Shown: positions 9,926 through 19,180, counted from the stretch's first letter. The stretch: DNA of 64,000 bases from Streptomyces termitum (GCF_014650175.1 NZ_BMUL01000003.1:372001-436000), one strand, 5' to 3'. Notes: generated by a model from the sequence alone, not told the origin. Numbers and translations: made by a program.

Positions 9926-10249
9926 ATGCACATCAGGGGCGACCACGCCGAGCTGGTCGTCGGGGGCCGCCTCGACGTCCGGAGCGCGGCGGACGCCCGT
10001 ACGGTCCTGCACACGGCCGTCGACGACGGAGTCGGCGACCTGGTGCTGGACCTGACCGGCCTCGACTCCTGGGACGCCACCGGACTCGGCGTGATCATGG
10101 GCGCCCACCGGCGGGCCGGCCGCTGCGGGCGGCGGCTCGTCCTGCGCGGGGTGCCGCCGCAGATGCAGCGGCTCCTCGTCGCCACCCGGCTGCACCGCAT
10201 CCTCGCCATCGAGGGCGGCCTCGTGGTGGAGTCCCTGCCCCGCGTCTGA
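9926..10249 (+). CDS. STAS-domain anti-anti-sigma factor-like protein
   Basis: This 107-residue protein consists of one STAS domain. It shows the pattern of SpoIIAA/RsbV-type anti-sigma-factor antagonists: VGGRLDVRSAADAR, then LVLDLTGLDSWDATGLGVIMGAHRRAG. The residue at the usual phosphorylation position is Thr in the ATGLG motif rather than Ser. The ATG at 9926 has GGGGAG 5 nt upstream. No partner kinase or sigma factor lies next to it, so its partner is unknown. It likely takes part in a sigma-factor partner-switching cascade. Confidence 0.85.
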   Translation: MHIRGDHAELVVGGRLDVRSAADARTVLHTAVDDGVGDLVLDLTGLDSWDATGLGVIMGAHRRAGRCGRRLVLRGVPPQMQRLLVATRLHRILAIEGGLVVESLPRV

Positions 10250-10473
10250 CCGCCCGGCGGCCCCTTTCCCCAAGGTGAGCAGCCCCCCGAACGGTGGAGG
10301 CACGGTGCGAACCAGGCGGTCGTGTCCCAATCCTCACAAGACCGTGACGTCTTGGTCTCCGGGGCACCCCGCCTGTTCCCGGGCGCTCCGCTACCGTCTA
10401 GGGTTCGGTCGCCCGCACCCGACGACGGACCCACCCGGCGGGCTCCGCACCACCGCTCTTGGGGGCTTTGACC

Positions 10474-13122
10474 ATGGACCCGATACACCGGGGGCCGGAC
10501 GAGTCCGGTCACGACACCGCGGCCGAGGACGCCCGCCCCACCCACCCCGCCCTGCCCGAGCGCGCCGCCCCGGCCGCCCGCGCCCGCGTCACCCGCGTCG
10601 TCTCCGACGGCCTCCTCCTCACCGTCAACCCCGTCGACGGCAGCGAGATCGAGGCGTGCCCGCCCGGCGAGGAGCCCCCGCCCGCCCGCCGCCGCACCCC
10701 CGAGGAGCGCGCCGAGGCCGCCCGCGCCACCACCGCGCCCGTGCCGCCCGGCCCCGCCGCCCCCGAGCTGCCCCTCCTGGAGCGCGAGGCCCAGCGCGCC
10801 CGGCTCACCGAGACCCTCACCCGCGGCCGCTCCGCCCGCCTCACCGGCCCCGACGGCTCCGGCCGCACGGCCCTCCTCGACGCCGTCGCCGCCGACTGCG
10901 CCGACCTCGCCCCCGACGGCGTCGTCCGCCTCTCCGGCCACCACCGCACCAGCGGCGAACTGCTCCACGAGCTGCGCGCCGCCGTCCTGCACGACCCCCG
11001 CCACCGCCCCGGCCGCGAGGCCCTGCGCACCGCGCTCGGCACCATCGGCGCCGTGGTCGTCGTCGACGACCTGGAATTCGGCGGCACCGCCCTCGACGAG
11101 CTGCTCGCCGCCGCCCCCGAGTGCGCCTTCCTCCTCTCCGCCGCCCCCGGCGTCCCCGCCCCCTCGACCGGGGCCAGGATCGAGGAGGTCGCCCTCCCCG
11201 GCCTCGGCCGCGCCGGCTCCCTCGCCCTCCTGGAGGCCGCCGTCGGCCGCCGCCTCACCGACGAGGAGGCCAACTGGGCCGGCGACCTCTGGTTCGAGTC
11301 CGAGGGCCTGCCGCTCCGCTTCGTCCAGGCCGGCGCCCTGCTGCGGCAGCGCGACCGGCTGCGCGTCACCCCCGCCGAGTTCGACGCCTTCGGCGCCCTG
11401 GAGGAGGCGTTCGGCCCCGGCGCCGAGCCCGCCGCCGACCCCGGCCGGGAGCCCGCCGCGCCCGCCCTCGACCCGTACGAGGACCCCGACGTCGAACTGC
11501 GCGAGGTGCCGCTGCCCAGCCTCGGCGAGGGCGCCGCCCCCGCCGCGCTCCTCGCCTCCCGGCTCAGCCGCGCCGCCCAGACCACCCTCCGCTTCGCCGT
11601 CGCCCTCGGCGGCGAACTCCCGCACCACGCGCACCTCCCGGCCCTCACCGGCGACACCCACGCCGACGCCGCCCTCGGCGAGCTCCGCGCCTGCGGACTC
11701 CTCAGCCCCGTCGGTCCCCGCCACCGGCTCGCCACCGGCGTCCTCACCCAGCTCCTCGGCCACGGCTACGGCCACGACGCCACCGAGCGCGTCCGCGGCG
11801 CCGCCCAGCACTACGCCTGGTGGACCGGACACCCCTCCGTCGCCCCCGAGCGGGCCGCCGCCGAGTCCGACGCCGTCCTCGCCGTCCTCGGCGCCCTCGT
11901 CGGCGGCCTCGGCAACGGCCCCGAGGACGTCCCCGCCGCCGAGGCCGGGGACCGTACCGCCGGGACCGCCGCCGAGGACCGGGCCGTCGCCGTGGCCCTC
12001 GCCCGCGCCGCCGCCCCCGCCTTCGCCGCCGGCCTCCACTGGGGCGCCTGGGAGCGGGCCCTGCGCTCCGGGCAGGAGGCCGCCCGGCTCGCCGGGGAGG
12101 TCGCCGAGGAGGCGTACTTCCACCACGAGCTCGGCGTCCTCGCCCTCTGCGCCGGCAACCTCGCCCGCGCCCGCGCCGAACTGGAGGCGTCCATCGGGCT
12201 GCGCGGCGCCCTCGCCGACAAGCGCGGCACCGTCGCCGGCCGCCGGGCCCTCGCCCTCGTCGCCGACCTCGGCCGCGACCGGGAACCCGCCGCGCCCCCG
12301 GCCGCCGCGGAGGGGCCGCCCTCCCCGTCGCGCGGCCTGCCCGCCCTGCGCATCAGCGTCCCGGCCCCCGCCGCACCGGCCGCCGGGACACGGCCGGCCC
12401 CCGACCGGGCCGCCACCCCGGCCGGCTTCCCCGCCTTCCCGGACTTCGCCGACGAGGGCCCCACGCTCATCACCCGCCCCGAGGCCGTCCCGGCGGCCGA
12501 GAAGACCGTCGGCCTCAAGCAGCGGCTCATCGGCGGCACCCGGCGCAACCTCGCCGCCGTCGGCGCCGGCGCGCTCCTCGTCGCCGTCCTCGGCACCGTC
12601 GTCACCCTCAACGCCGTCTCCGGCGACGACGCCCCCACCTCCGGGACCGTCACCACCGACAGCACCGCCGGCCAGGGCTCCGGCACCGACCTGCCCGGCA
12701 CCGATGACGGGACCCCCGCCGAGGACGCGGCGGACGCACCCGGCGGGACCGCCACGCCGACCGCCTCCGGCTCGCCCGGCCCGACGACCCCCGGCGCGAC
12801 GCCGTCGGGCTCCGCGACGGACCCCTCGGCCGGCGGCTCCCCGTCGGCCACCGGGACGGGCACGCCGGACCCCTCCACCAGCGAACCGGGGGCGACCGGC
12901 ACCCCGACCTCGCCGACGACCCGTCCGACCAGCCCGAAGCCGACGCCCACGAAGAGCAGCCCCACTCCCAGCACCCCGTCGCCCGATCCGACGACGGAGT
13001 CGCCCACCCCGGGCCCGACCACGGACAGCCCGTCCCCCGAACCGACGGGGACGACCCCCGGCGAGGCCCCCCTCGCGAGCGCCCCCGAGGACACCGGCAC
13101 CCCCGGGGCCGAGACGACCTGA
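10474..13122 (+). CDS. Large P-loop ATPase with membrane anchor and Thr/Ser/Pro-rich tail
   Basis: The 882-residue protein is of unknown function. The first 100 residues are Pro/Arg/Ala-rich and disordered. A P-loop domain follows, with Walker A GPDGSGRT near residue 126 and Walker B VVVVDDLEF near residue 193. The overall look is that of STAND/AAA regulatory ATPases. The middle (about 340-600) is alpha-helical and resembles TPR-like or winged-helix segments. One transmembrane segment sits near residue 695 (LAAVGAGALLVAVLGTVVTL). The final 160 residues are a low-complexity Thr/Ser/Pro/Gly tail predicted outside the cell. ATG 10474 has GGGGGC upstream. A strong terminator follows. It could be a membrane-tethered sensor, which is an inference only. 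Confidence 0.8.
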   Translation: MDPIHRGPDESGHDTAAEDARPTHPALPERAAPAARARVTRVVSDGLLLTVNPVDGSEIEACPPGEEPPPARRRTPEERAEAARATTAPVPPGPAAPELPLLEREAQRARLTETLTRGRSARLTGPDGSGRTALLDAVAADCADLAPDGVVRLSGHHRTSGELLHELRAAVLHDPRHRPGREALRTALGTIGAVVVVDDLEFGGTALDELLAAAPECAFLLSAAPGVPAPSTGARIEEVALPGLGRAGSLALLEAAVGRRLTDEEANWAGDLWFESEGLPLRFVQAGALLRQRDRLRVTPAEFDAFGALEEAFGPGAEPAADPGREPAAPALDPYEDPDVELREVPLPSLGEGAAPAALLASRLSRAAQTTLRFAVALGGELPHHAHLPALTGDTHADAALGELRACGLLSPVGPRHRLATGVLTQLLGHGYGHDATERVRGAAQHYAWWTGHPSVAPERAAAESDAVLAVLGALVGGLGNGPEDVPAAEAGDRTAGTAAEDRAVAVALARAAAPAFAAGLHWGAWERALRSGQEAARLAGEVAEEAYFHHELGVLALCAGNLARARAELEASIGLRGALADKRGTVAGRRALALVADLGRDREPAAPPAAAEGPPSPSRGLPALRISVPAPAAPAAGTRPAPDRAATPAGFPAFPDFADEGPTLITRPEAVPAAEKTVGLKQRLIGGTRRNLAAVGAGALLVAVLGTVVTLNAVSGDDAPTSGTVTTDSTAGQGSGTDLPGTDDGTPAEDAADAPGGTATPTASGSPGPTTPGATPSGSATDPSAGGSPSATGTGTPDPSTSEPGATGTPTSPTTRPTSPKPTPTKSSPTPSTPSPDPTTESPTPGPTTDSPSPEPTGTTPGEAPLASAPEDTGTPGAETT

Positions 13123-13130
13123 GGGACGGA

Positions 13131-13170
13131 ACGGGGAAGGGGACGGCCGGTCGGCCGTCCCCTTCCCCGT
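13131..13170. terminator. Bidirectional terminator
   Basis: Perfect 19-nt arms (13131-13149 and 13152-13170) lie between two convergent genes, the P-loop membrane protein on plus and nucS on minus. The near-absence of a loop means the central bases open to form it. It can end transcription from both sides. Confidence 0.85.
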
Positions 13171-13192
13171 TCTTCCGTCCGCTCCGTCCGGC

Positions 13193-13864
13193 TCAGAAGA
13201 GCCGCAGCTTGTCGTCCTCGATGCCGCGCAGCGCGTCGTAGTCGAGCACCACGCAGTCGATGCCCCGGTCCGTCGCCAGCACCCGCGCCTGCGGCTTGAT
13301 CTCCTGCGCGGCGAAGATGCCCTTCACCGGCGCGAGGTGCGGGTCGCGGTTGAGCAGGTCCAGGTAGCGGGTCAGCTGCTCGACGCCGTCGATCTCGCCG
13401 CGCCGCTTGATCTCGACCGCCACCGTGGCGCCGTCCGAGTCCCGGCAGAGGATGTCCACCGGCCCGATCGCGGTCGGGTACTCGCGGCGGACCAGCGTCC
13501 ACCCCTCGCCCAGCGTCTCGATCCGGTCGGCGAGCAGTTCCTGGAGGTGGGCCTCGACGCCGTCCTTGATCAGGCCCGGGTCCACGCCCAGCTCGTGCGA
13601 GGAGTCGTGGAGGATCTCCTCCATCGTGATGATCAGTTTCTCGCCCGCTTTGTTGATCACGGTCCAGATCGCGGTCCCGTCCTCGGCGCCCTCCTTGAGG
13701 GTGCACGGCGGAGACATCCAGTTGAGCGGTTTGTACGCCCGGTCGTCCGCGTGGATGGAGACGCTGCCGTCTGCCTTGATCAGGATCAGCCGGGGTGCGG
13801 AGGGCAGGTGGGCCGTGAGCCGGCCCGCGTAGTCCACGGAGCAACGGGCAATGACGAGACGCAT
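13193..13864 (-). CDS. nucS: Mismatch endonuclease NucS/EndoMS
   Basis: NucS cuts both strands at mismatched bases and provides the non-canonical mismatch repair of actinobacteria, which lack MutS/MutL. The 223-residue length is exactly that of the Streptomyces protein. The N-terminal DNA-binding domain begins [16 protein letters not shown]. The C-terminal RecB-like nuclease shows the PD-(D/E)xK pattern [20 protein letters not shown] followed by QLTRYLDLL. The last residues DDKLRLF resemble a beta-clamp-binding tail. ATG 13864 is chosen from the family N-terminus, although the ribosome site is weak. Confidence 0.95.
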   Translation of the reverse strand: MRLVIARCSVDYAGRLTAHLPSAPRLILIKADGSVSIHADDRAYKPLNWMSPPCTLKEGAEDGTAIWTVINKAGEKLIITMEEILHDSSHELGVDPGLIKDGVEAHLQELLADRIETLGEGWTLVRREYPTAIGPVDILCRDSDGATVAVEIKRRGEIDGVEQLTRYLDLLNRDPHLAPVKGIFAAQEIKPQARVLATDRGIDCVVLDYDALRGIEDDKLRLF

Positions 13865-14091
13865 GGTCGGCAACGCTACAAGACGGGCGCCCTTCTACGC
13901 GATTCGGGCACCGTCCTGAGCCGAACACCCGTCGGTTATCGGCCTGTTGTGTGCCCAATCGCCTGGTGCGGGCCGGACCGCGCGCTTACCGTGGAAGCTG
14001 GAGGTCGTCGTCCGTGCACGCTGCGTGGCGACGTCGGTCTCCGGACCTGCCCGCACAGACCCCGCTCCGCGGGGTCGCGAGAGGAGAACCC

Positions 14092-14484
14092 ATGTCGCTC
14101 GACGTCTCACCGGCACTGTTGGAACAGGCCGAGCGAGGCGAGGTCGACGAAGCCGCCTTCGTCGACTGCGTCCGGACCTCCCTGCCCTTCGCGTGGGAGA
14201 TGATCAGTTCTCTGGTGGCCCAGCTGGAGGTGGAAGGCGGAGAGTTCGCCGACAACCAGACGCCGCCGCCGAACGAGCAGGCACGTGGTCAGCTGCTGCG
14301 CGCGCTGGCGAGCGACGCGATCCGCGGCGCGCTCCAGCGGCACTTCGGTGTACGGCTGGCCTTCCAGAACTGCCACCGGGTGGCGGTCTTCCCGCTGGAC
14401 CCGGCGGTGGACGAGCGGCTCGCCCGCTTCACCTCGATACGGGGGCAGCTGCTCAACCAGTCGCCGGAACTCCGCGACTGCTGA
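14092..14484 (+). CDS. SCO5389-family conserved protein
   Basis: The 130-residue soluble protein starts MSLDVSPALLEQAERGEVDEAAFVDCVR and contains the conserved stretch PFAWEMISSLVAQLE. It matches the small conserved protein found next to nucS in Streptomyces (SCO5389 family). No catalytic motif is visible and the function is unknown. ATG 14092 is chosen because GAGAGGAGAA lies just upstream; longer reading frames to the left carry no ribosome site. The preceding 227 nt hold the divergent promoters of this gene and nucS. Confidence 0.85.
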   Translation: MSLDVSPALLEQAERGEVDEAAFVDCVRTSLPFAWEMISSLVAQLEVEGGEFADNQTPPPNEQARGQLLRALASDAIRGALQRHFGVRLAFQNCHRVAVFPLDPAVDERLARFTSIRGQLLNQSPELRDC

Positions 14485-14596
14485 GCTCCGCCGTCGCCCG
14501 GGACCACCGGGACGTGATGCCGCCGCTCCGCGTCGCGGGAGCCGTGCCCGGTGCGTGTCGACGCGCATCGCGGTGCGGGGACGCCGGAGCGGCGGC

Positions 14597-15643
14597 TCAC
14601 CCCGCCATCCCGTCCAGCCGGGGCAGGACCTCCGCCCCCAGCCGCCGGAGGTTCTCCTCCGTGCCGGCCAGATCGCCGGAGCCCTCGGCGAGCAGCGCGA
14701 AGCGCCGGATGCCGGTCCGCTCGGCGGTCGCCGCCAGCCGGTCCGCCGCCTGCGCGGGGGTGCCGACCGGATGCAGCGAGCAGAGCAGTTCGGTGTACGC
14801 CACCGGGTCCCGCATCACCCGGTGCCGGCCGTCCACCGTCACGTGCGCGTCCAGCCCCTGCCGCAGCCAGCCCGGCATCGCCTTCACCAGCGTCTCGGCC
14901 GCCTCCGCGCCCCGGTCCGCGAGCTGCACCACGCCCGCCGAGACGTGCCCGGCGCCGATCCGCGCGACCTCGTCCGGATCCCGCCCGGCCTCCCGCGCCC
15001 AGCGCGCCCAGGCCGCGACCGCCTCCGCCTTCTCCTCGTCCCCGCAGTGCATCCCGAGCAGCATCGGCAGTCCGCGCTCGGCCGCCAGCCGCACGGTCTT
15101 CGGCGAGGTGCAGGCGACGACCACCTCCGGCGCGGGGGAGCCGCCGAGCAGCTCCCCGGACCGGGGCACCACCGGCACCTCCCGGAAGGAGAAGCGCTCC
15201 CCGTCGGCCCCCACCCGGGACTCGGTGAGCCAGCGCAGCAGCAGGTCGAGCGCCTCCGGGAAGCCGCGCTCGTACGCCTCCAGACCGGCGCCGAAGACCT
15301 CCAGGTCCACCCACGGCCCGCCGCGGCCCACCCCGAGGGTGAACCTGCCGCCCGACGCGATGTGCAGCAGTGCCGCCTGCTCGCCGAGGGCGACCGGGTG
15401 GACGGTCGGCAGGACGCTGACGGCGGTGCCCACCCGCAGCCGCCGGGTGCGCCCGAGCAGCAGCGCCGCCAGCGTCACCGCCGACGGGCAGACCCCGTAC
15501 GGCACGAAGTGGTGCTCGGCCAGCCAGACCGCGTCCAGCCCCGCCTCCTCGGCCACCTCGGCGGTCCGCACCGCGCGGTGCAGCGCCTCCCCCTGCCCCT
15601 GGCCCGGAAACTGAGCCGCCAGAACGAACGTTCCCACGCGCAT
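14597..15643 (-). CDS. LLM-class flavin-dependent oxidoreductase
   Basis: This bacterial luciferase-like monooxygenase (PF00296 type) has 348 residues. It shows the TIM-barrel start MRVGTFVLAAQFPGQGQGEALHRAVRTAE... and the motifs VWLAEHHFVPYGVCPS, RLRVGTAVSVLPTVHP and FTLGVGRGGPW. Such enzymes use FMN or coenzyme F420 to oxidise or reduce small molecules; which one applies here cannot be read from the sequence. The ATG at 15643 has GAGGAGG 8 nt upstream. It is convergent with the SCO5389-like gene, with 112 nt between the stop codons. No pathway partner lies adjacent. Confidence 0.88.
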   Translation of the reverse strand: MRVGTFVLAAQFPGQGQGEALHRAVRTAEVAEEAGLDAVWLAEHHFVPYGVCPSAVTLAALLLGRTRRLRVGTAVSVLPTVHPVALGEQAALLHIASGGRFTLGVGRGGPWVDLEVFGAGLEAYERGFPEALDLLLRWLTESRVGADGERFSFREVPVVPRSGELLGGSPAPEVVVACTSPKTVRLAAERGLPMLLGMHCGDEEKAEAVAAWARWAREAGRDPDEVARIGAGHVSAGVVQLADRGAEAAETLVKAMPGWLRQGLDAHVTVDGRHRVMRDPVAYTELLCSLHPVGTPAQAADRLAATAERTGIRRFALLAEGSGDLAGTEENLRRLGAEVLPRLDGMAG

Positions 15644-15728
15644 CGTCTTCTGCCTCCTCGCGGCCGACACGTTCTGTCCCCGTACCGGCAACAACGCCTG
15701 ACACGTGCCAAAGGCAACGGCTACGACG

Positions 15729-15748
15729 CGAAAATCTTGCGATTTTCG
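15729..15748. promoter_or_regulatory. AT-rich palindrome between divergent genes
   Basis: CGAAAATC (15729-15736), then TTGC, then GATTTTCG (15741-15748) form a perfect 8-bp dyad. It is one of the few AT-rich spots in a very GC-rich neighbourhood. It lies in the intergenic region between the LLM oxidoreductase (minus) and the zinc-ribbon protein (plus). It may be an operator or a promoter-associated hairpin. Confidence 0.4.
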
Positions 15749-15840
15749 GCCCGGAGGGGCGGACCGGGGCCCCGGGCACCAGGTCGCGGCCCGTACGCTG
15801 GAGGGAACGTTCCGTGCTCCCCGACCCTGTGAGGTGTGCC

Positions 15841-16170
15841 GTGTCCCCGCGCCACAACCGCGCCCGCCGCGGCGCCAGGCCCGACGAGCAGGACGACGAC
15901 CGGGCCGACCGGTACGGCGGCGCGCAGCGCACCGAGTCCTGGCAGGGCGAGGAGTGGTACGTCCGCCTGGTCGCGGGCGCCAGCTCCCCCGGCAAGCGCT
16001 ACCGCTGCCCCGGCTGCGACCAGGAGATCCCGGCCGGCGCCCCGCACGTCGTCGCCTGGCCCGAGTACGGCGGCGTCGACGACCGCCGCCACTGGCACAA
16101 GGCGTGCTGGAACGCGAAGGACCGCCGCACCTCCCGGGTGCAGCGGTCCCGCAACGCGCCGAAGTACTGA
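15841..16170 (+). CDS. Small zinc-ribbon-like protein
   Basis: This 109-residue basic protein has a disordered N-terminus (RHNRARRGARPDEQDDD) and a central putative metal site. The site comprises CPGCD near residue 58, a His in APHVVAW, and the HWHKAC cluster near residue 83. It resembles small conserved Streptomyces proteins often labelled ATP/GTP-binding, but no P-loop is present. GTG 15841 is used because GAGGTG is upstream and the next in-frame start would truncate the basic region. It lies convergent to the ABC transporter genes. A nucleic-acid-binding role is a guess. Confidence 0.75.
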   Translation: MSPRHNRARRGARPDEQDDDRADRYGGAQRTESWQGEEWYVRLVAGASSPGKRYRCPGCDQEIPAGAPHVVAWPEYGGVDDRRHWHKACWNAKDRRTSRVQRSRNAPKY

Positions 16171-16183
16171 GGCGGTCCGGGGC

Positions 16184-17023
16184 TCAGACGTCCCGGTTGT
16201 TCAGCAGCGCGTACGCGCCGCCGACCCCCACCACGGCCACGCCCACCAGGATGAACAGCGCCTCCCAGCCGGCCGGACCGCTCTCCGTGAACGGCGGGCG
16301 GTCGCTGTACAGGGCGATCATCTGCGAGGGCAGCGAGTAGGTGAACAGCGCCTCCTGAAGCCCCTTCAGCGCCGGCGCGAACATGAACAGCGCCGCCACC
16401 AGCGGCAGCAGCAGCAGGCCGATCATCACCGTGATCGCCCCGGCCGAGTGCCGCACCAGCGCGCCGATCGCCATCGACAGCAGCCCGAGGACCGCCAGGA
16501 ACAGGGCCGTGCCGACCGTCGCCCGCGCCCACTCCGCGGCCGTCGGCTCCGCCGCCTCCACCATCGCGACCTGCGCCGTCGCCACCGCGAACGAGACGAT
16601 TAGGGTCACGGTGAAGACCAGCAGGAAGAAGACGACCGCCTTCGCCGTCAGCACCCGGGACCGGCTCGGGCACGCCGTCAGGGTGGTCCTGATCATCCCC
16701 GTGCCGTACTCCGAGGAGATCGTCAGCACGCCCAGCGTGATCACGCAGATCGACGCCGGCAGCATCCCGAAGAAGCCCAGCGGCAGCGCCGACTCCTCGC
16801 CCATGTTCCCGCCCTGGCCGGAGGCGATCGCGGCCACGCCCAGCCCGATGAGCAGCATCAGCACCACCATCGTGCCCAGCGTCCACACCGTCGAGCGGAC
16901 CGAGCGGATCTTCGTCCACTCCGAGGCGAGCGCGTCGCCGAGGTGCGCCCGGCGGACCGGGATGGGGGAGACGTAGCCGTACGACGGGGGCGGCGTGGGG
17001 GCCGGGGGGAGCGGGGCGGTCAT
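16184..17023 (-). CDS. ABC-2 type transporter permease (pair 1)
   Basis: This 279-residue integral membrane subunit of an ABC exporter has six hydrophobic segments after a Pro-rich cytoplasmic N-terminus (PLPPAPTPPPSYGYVSP). The signatures ASEWTKIRSVRSTVWT and SSEYGTGMIRTTL are typical of ABC-2 permeases of this actinobacterial group. The ATG at 17023 overlaps the stop codon of the ATPase gene (ATGA), so the two are translationally coupled. The permease encoded at 18398-19177 shares the same two motifs, which points to a duplicated pair. The substrate is unknown. Confidence 0.88.
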   Translation of the reverse strand: MTAPLPPAPTPPPSYGYVSPIPVRRAHLGDALASEWTKIRSVRSTVWTLGTMVVLMLLIGLGVAAIASGQGGNMGEESALPLGFFGMLPASICVITLGVLTISSEYGTGMIRTTLTACPSRSRVLTAKAVVFFLLVFTVTLIVSFAVATAQVAMVEAAEPTAAEWARATVGTALFLAVLGLLSMAIGALVRHSAGAITVMIGLLLLPLVAALFMFAPALKGLQEALFTYSLPSQMIALYSDRPPFTESGPAGWEALFILVGVAVVGVGGAYALLNNRDV

Positions 17024-18186
17024 CGGGCGTCCTCGGTGGTGTCGCTCGGGGCGGCCGGGGGCTGCGGGGCGGCGTACGGGTTCGGCCCGGCCGGGGCCTG
17101 GCCGTACGGGTTCGGTCCGGGCGGGTTCTGCCCGGGCGGCGGCGGGGCGTACCAGCCGCCCTGCCCCGGCGCGTCCGGCGCGACGGGCGGCTGCGGCATC
17201 CCGTGCCCCGGCATCCCGTACCCCGGCTGCCCGGGCTGCGGCGGGGCCTGGAGGTGGGCCAGCTTGTCGTCGGTGGAGCGGTAGTCCACCGCGCCCTGGG
17301 TCAGGCGCATGTACGCCTCCTCCAGCGACGCCTGGTGCGGGGAGAGCTCCCAGAGGCGGACGTCCGCCCCGTGCGCCAGGTCGCTGATCCGGGGCAGCGG
17401 CAGGCCGGTGACCCGCAGCGCCCCGTCCGGCTCGGAGAGCACCTGCCCGCCGGCCTCGGTGAGCACCCCGGACAGCTTCTCCCGCAGGCCCGGCTCGGTC
17501 TCCGGGGTCCGCACCCGGGCGAAGTCCGCCGAGTTGGCCGAGATGAACTGCTTCACCGGCATGTCGGAGAGCAGCTGCCCCCGGCCGATCACGATGAGGT
17601 GGTCCGCCGTCAGCGCCATCTCGCTCATCAGGTGGCTGGAGACGAAGACTGTGCGGCCCTCGGCGGCCAGCTTCTTCATCAGGTTCCGCACCCAGAGGAT
17701 GCCCTCCGGGTCCAGGCCGTTGACCGGCTCGTCGAAGAGGAGCACCTGGGGGTCGCCCAGCAGGGCCGCCGCGATGCCGAGCCGCTGGCCCATGCCGAGC
17801 GAGAAGCCCTTGGAGCGGCGCTTCGCCACGTCCTGGAGACCGACCACGCCGAGCACCTCGTCCACCCGGCGGGCCGGGATGCCGGCCAGCTGGGCCAGCG
17901 ACAGGAGGTGGTTGCGGGCGCTGCGGCCGCCGTGCACGGCCTTGGCGTCGAGCAGGGCGCCGACCTGGCGGGGCGCGTTCGGCAGCTGCCGGAAGGGGTG
18001 GCCGCCGATCGTCACGCGCCCGGCCGTCGGCCGGTCCAGGCCCAGGATCATGCGCATGGTGGTCGACTTGCCGGAGCCGTTCGGTCCCAGGAAGCCGGTG
18101 ACGACCCCCGGCCTCACCTGGAAGGAAAGGTTGTACACGGCCGTCTTCGCGCCGTAGCGCTTGGTCAGGCCGACTGCCTCGATCAT
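17020..18186 (-). CDS. ABC transporter ATP-binding protein (pair 1) with Pro/Gly-rich tail
   Basis: This 388-residue ATPase powers the adjacent permease. Walker A GPNGSGKST is at residues 34-42. The signature LGMGQ precedes Walker B VLLFDEPVNGLDP, and the switch His is in VFVSSHLMSEM. After the catalytic domain (about 1-310) comes an unusual 75-residue tail rich in Pro, Gly, Gln and Tyr, probably disordered. The ATG at 18186 starts at the usual family N-terminus MIEAVGLTKRYG. Transcription probably begins in the 211-nt gap upstream. The second ATPase at 19181-20173 is a clear paralogue. Confidence 0.9.
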   Translation of the reverse strand: MIEAVGLTKRYGAKTAVYNLSFQVRPGVVTGFLGPNGSGKSTTMRMILGLDRPTAGRVTIGGHPFRQLPNAPRQVGALLDAKAVHGGRSARNHLLSLAQLAGIPARRVDEVLGVVGLQDVAKRRSKGFSLGMGQRLGIAAALLGDPQVLLFDEPVNGLDPEGILWVRNLMKKLAAEGRTVFVSSHLMSEMALTADHLIVIGRGQLLSDMPVKQFISANSADFARVRTPETEPGLREKLSGVLTEAGGQVLSEPDGALRVTGLPLPRISDLAHGADVRLWELSPHQASLEEAYMRLTQGAVDYRSTDDKLAHLQAPPQPGQPGYGMPGHGMPQPPVAPDAPGQGGWYAPPPPGQNPPGPNPYGQAPAGPNPYAAPQPPAAPSDTTEDAR

Positions 18187-18338
18187 TCTCCAGCCCCATC
18201 GACAGGTCGGTGGTGTGCGATCGGGGCACGACGGCGCGCGGCCGGAAGGACCCCCGTACGAGTCAGGAGCTTAACCAGCCGTTGACGGTTCCCGCTCCGG
18301 GGAAGCGAGACCGAAGCGAAACCTCAGGGAGAAATCCG

Positions 18339-18374
18339 GGACGCCCCGGCCCCGCGTCGGGGTCCGGGGCGTCC
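18339..18374 (-). terminator. Terminator of ABC pair 2
   Basis: Inverted 11-nt arms (18339-18349 and 18364-18374) have additional inner pairing. They lie about 25 nt past the stop codon of the minus-strand permease gene at 18398 and separate the two tandem ABC transcription units. Confidence 0.7.
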
Positions 18375-18397
18375 GGGCGGCAGGGGCCGGGGCCCGC

Positions 18398-19177
18398 TCA
18401 GGCGTCCCGGCGCTTCAGCACCAGGTAGCCGCCGAGCAGCGAGGCCACCACCCAGACCAGCATGATCCCGAGCCCGCCCCACGGCCCGTACGGCGCCTTG
18501 TCCGAGCCCATCGCGTCCGGCACCACCTGCATGATCTTCGCGCCGGCCTGGTCGGGGAAGTACCGGGCGACCTCCTTCGCCTTCGGCACCGCCGACAGGA
18601 TCTGCGAGATCAGGAAGAAGAACGGCACCAGGATGCCGAGCGACAGCATCGAGGAGCGCAGCATCGCCGCCACGCCCATCGAGAAGATCGCGATCAGGCC
18701 CATGTAGAGCCCGCCGCCCACCACCGCCCGCAGCACGTTGTCCGCGCCGATCGTGGTCCGGTGCTCGCCGAGCAGCGCCTGCCCGAGGAAGAACGACAGG
18801 AAGCTCGTCACCAGGCCGACGCCCAGGGCCAGCGCCCCGGCCACCGCGACCTTGGAGAAGAGGAAGGTGGCCCGCTGCGGCACCGCCGCCAGCGAGGTGC
18901 GGATCATGCCCGAGGAGTACTCGGTGCCCACCACCAGCACCCCGAACACCACCATCGCCAGCTGCCCCAGCACCATCCCGGAGAAGCTGACGAAGGTCGG
19001 GTCGAAGGTGGCCCGCTCGACCTCGCCCAGATCGTTGAAGGTCGACTTCAGGACCGCCGACAGCGCCGCGCCCATCGCCACCGTCACGATCAGCGCGCAC
19101 GCCAGGGTCCAGACCGTCGACGAGACCGTCCGGATCTTGGTCCACTCGGACCGGAGGACCGCCGGTACCGCTGCCAT
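18398..19177 (-). CDS. ABC-2 type transporter permease (pair 2)
   Basis: This 259-residue membrane protein with six predicted segments is the partner of the ATPase gene ending 3 nt upstream. It starts MAAVPAVLRSEWTKIRTVSSTVWTL and shares the EWTKIR and GTEYSSGMIRTSL motifs with the permease at 16184-17023. It lacks the long Pro-rich N-terminus of that paralogue. It ends in a basic KRRDA motif on the cytoplasmic side. The substrate is unknown. Confidence 0.88.
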   Translation of the reverse strand: MAAVPAVLRSEWTKIRTVSSTVWTLACALIVTVAMGAALSAVLKSTFNDLGEVERATFDPTFVSFSGMVLGQLAMVVFGVLVVGTEYSSGMIRTSLAAVPQRATFLFSKVAVAGALALGVGLVTSFLSFFLGQALLGEHRTTIGADNVLRAVVGGGLYMGLIAIFSMGVAAMLRSSMLSLGILVPFFFLISQILSAVPKAKEVARYFPDQAGAKIMQVVPDAMGSDKAPYGPWGGLGIMLVWVVASLLGGYLVLKRRDA

Positions 19178-19180
19178 CGC

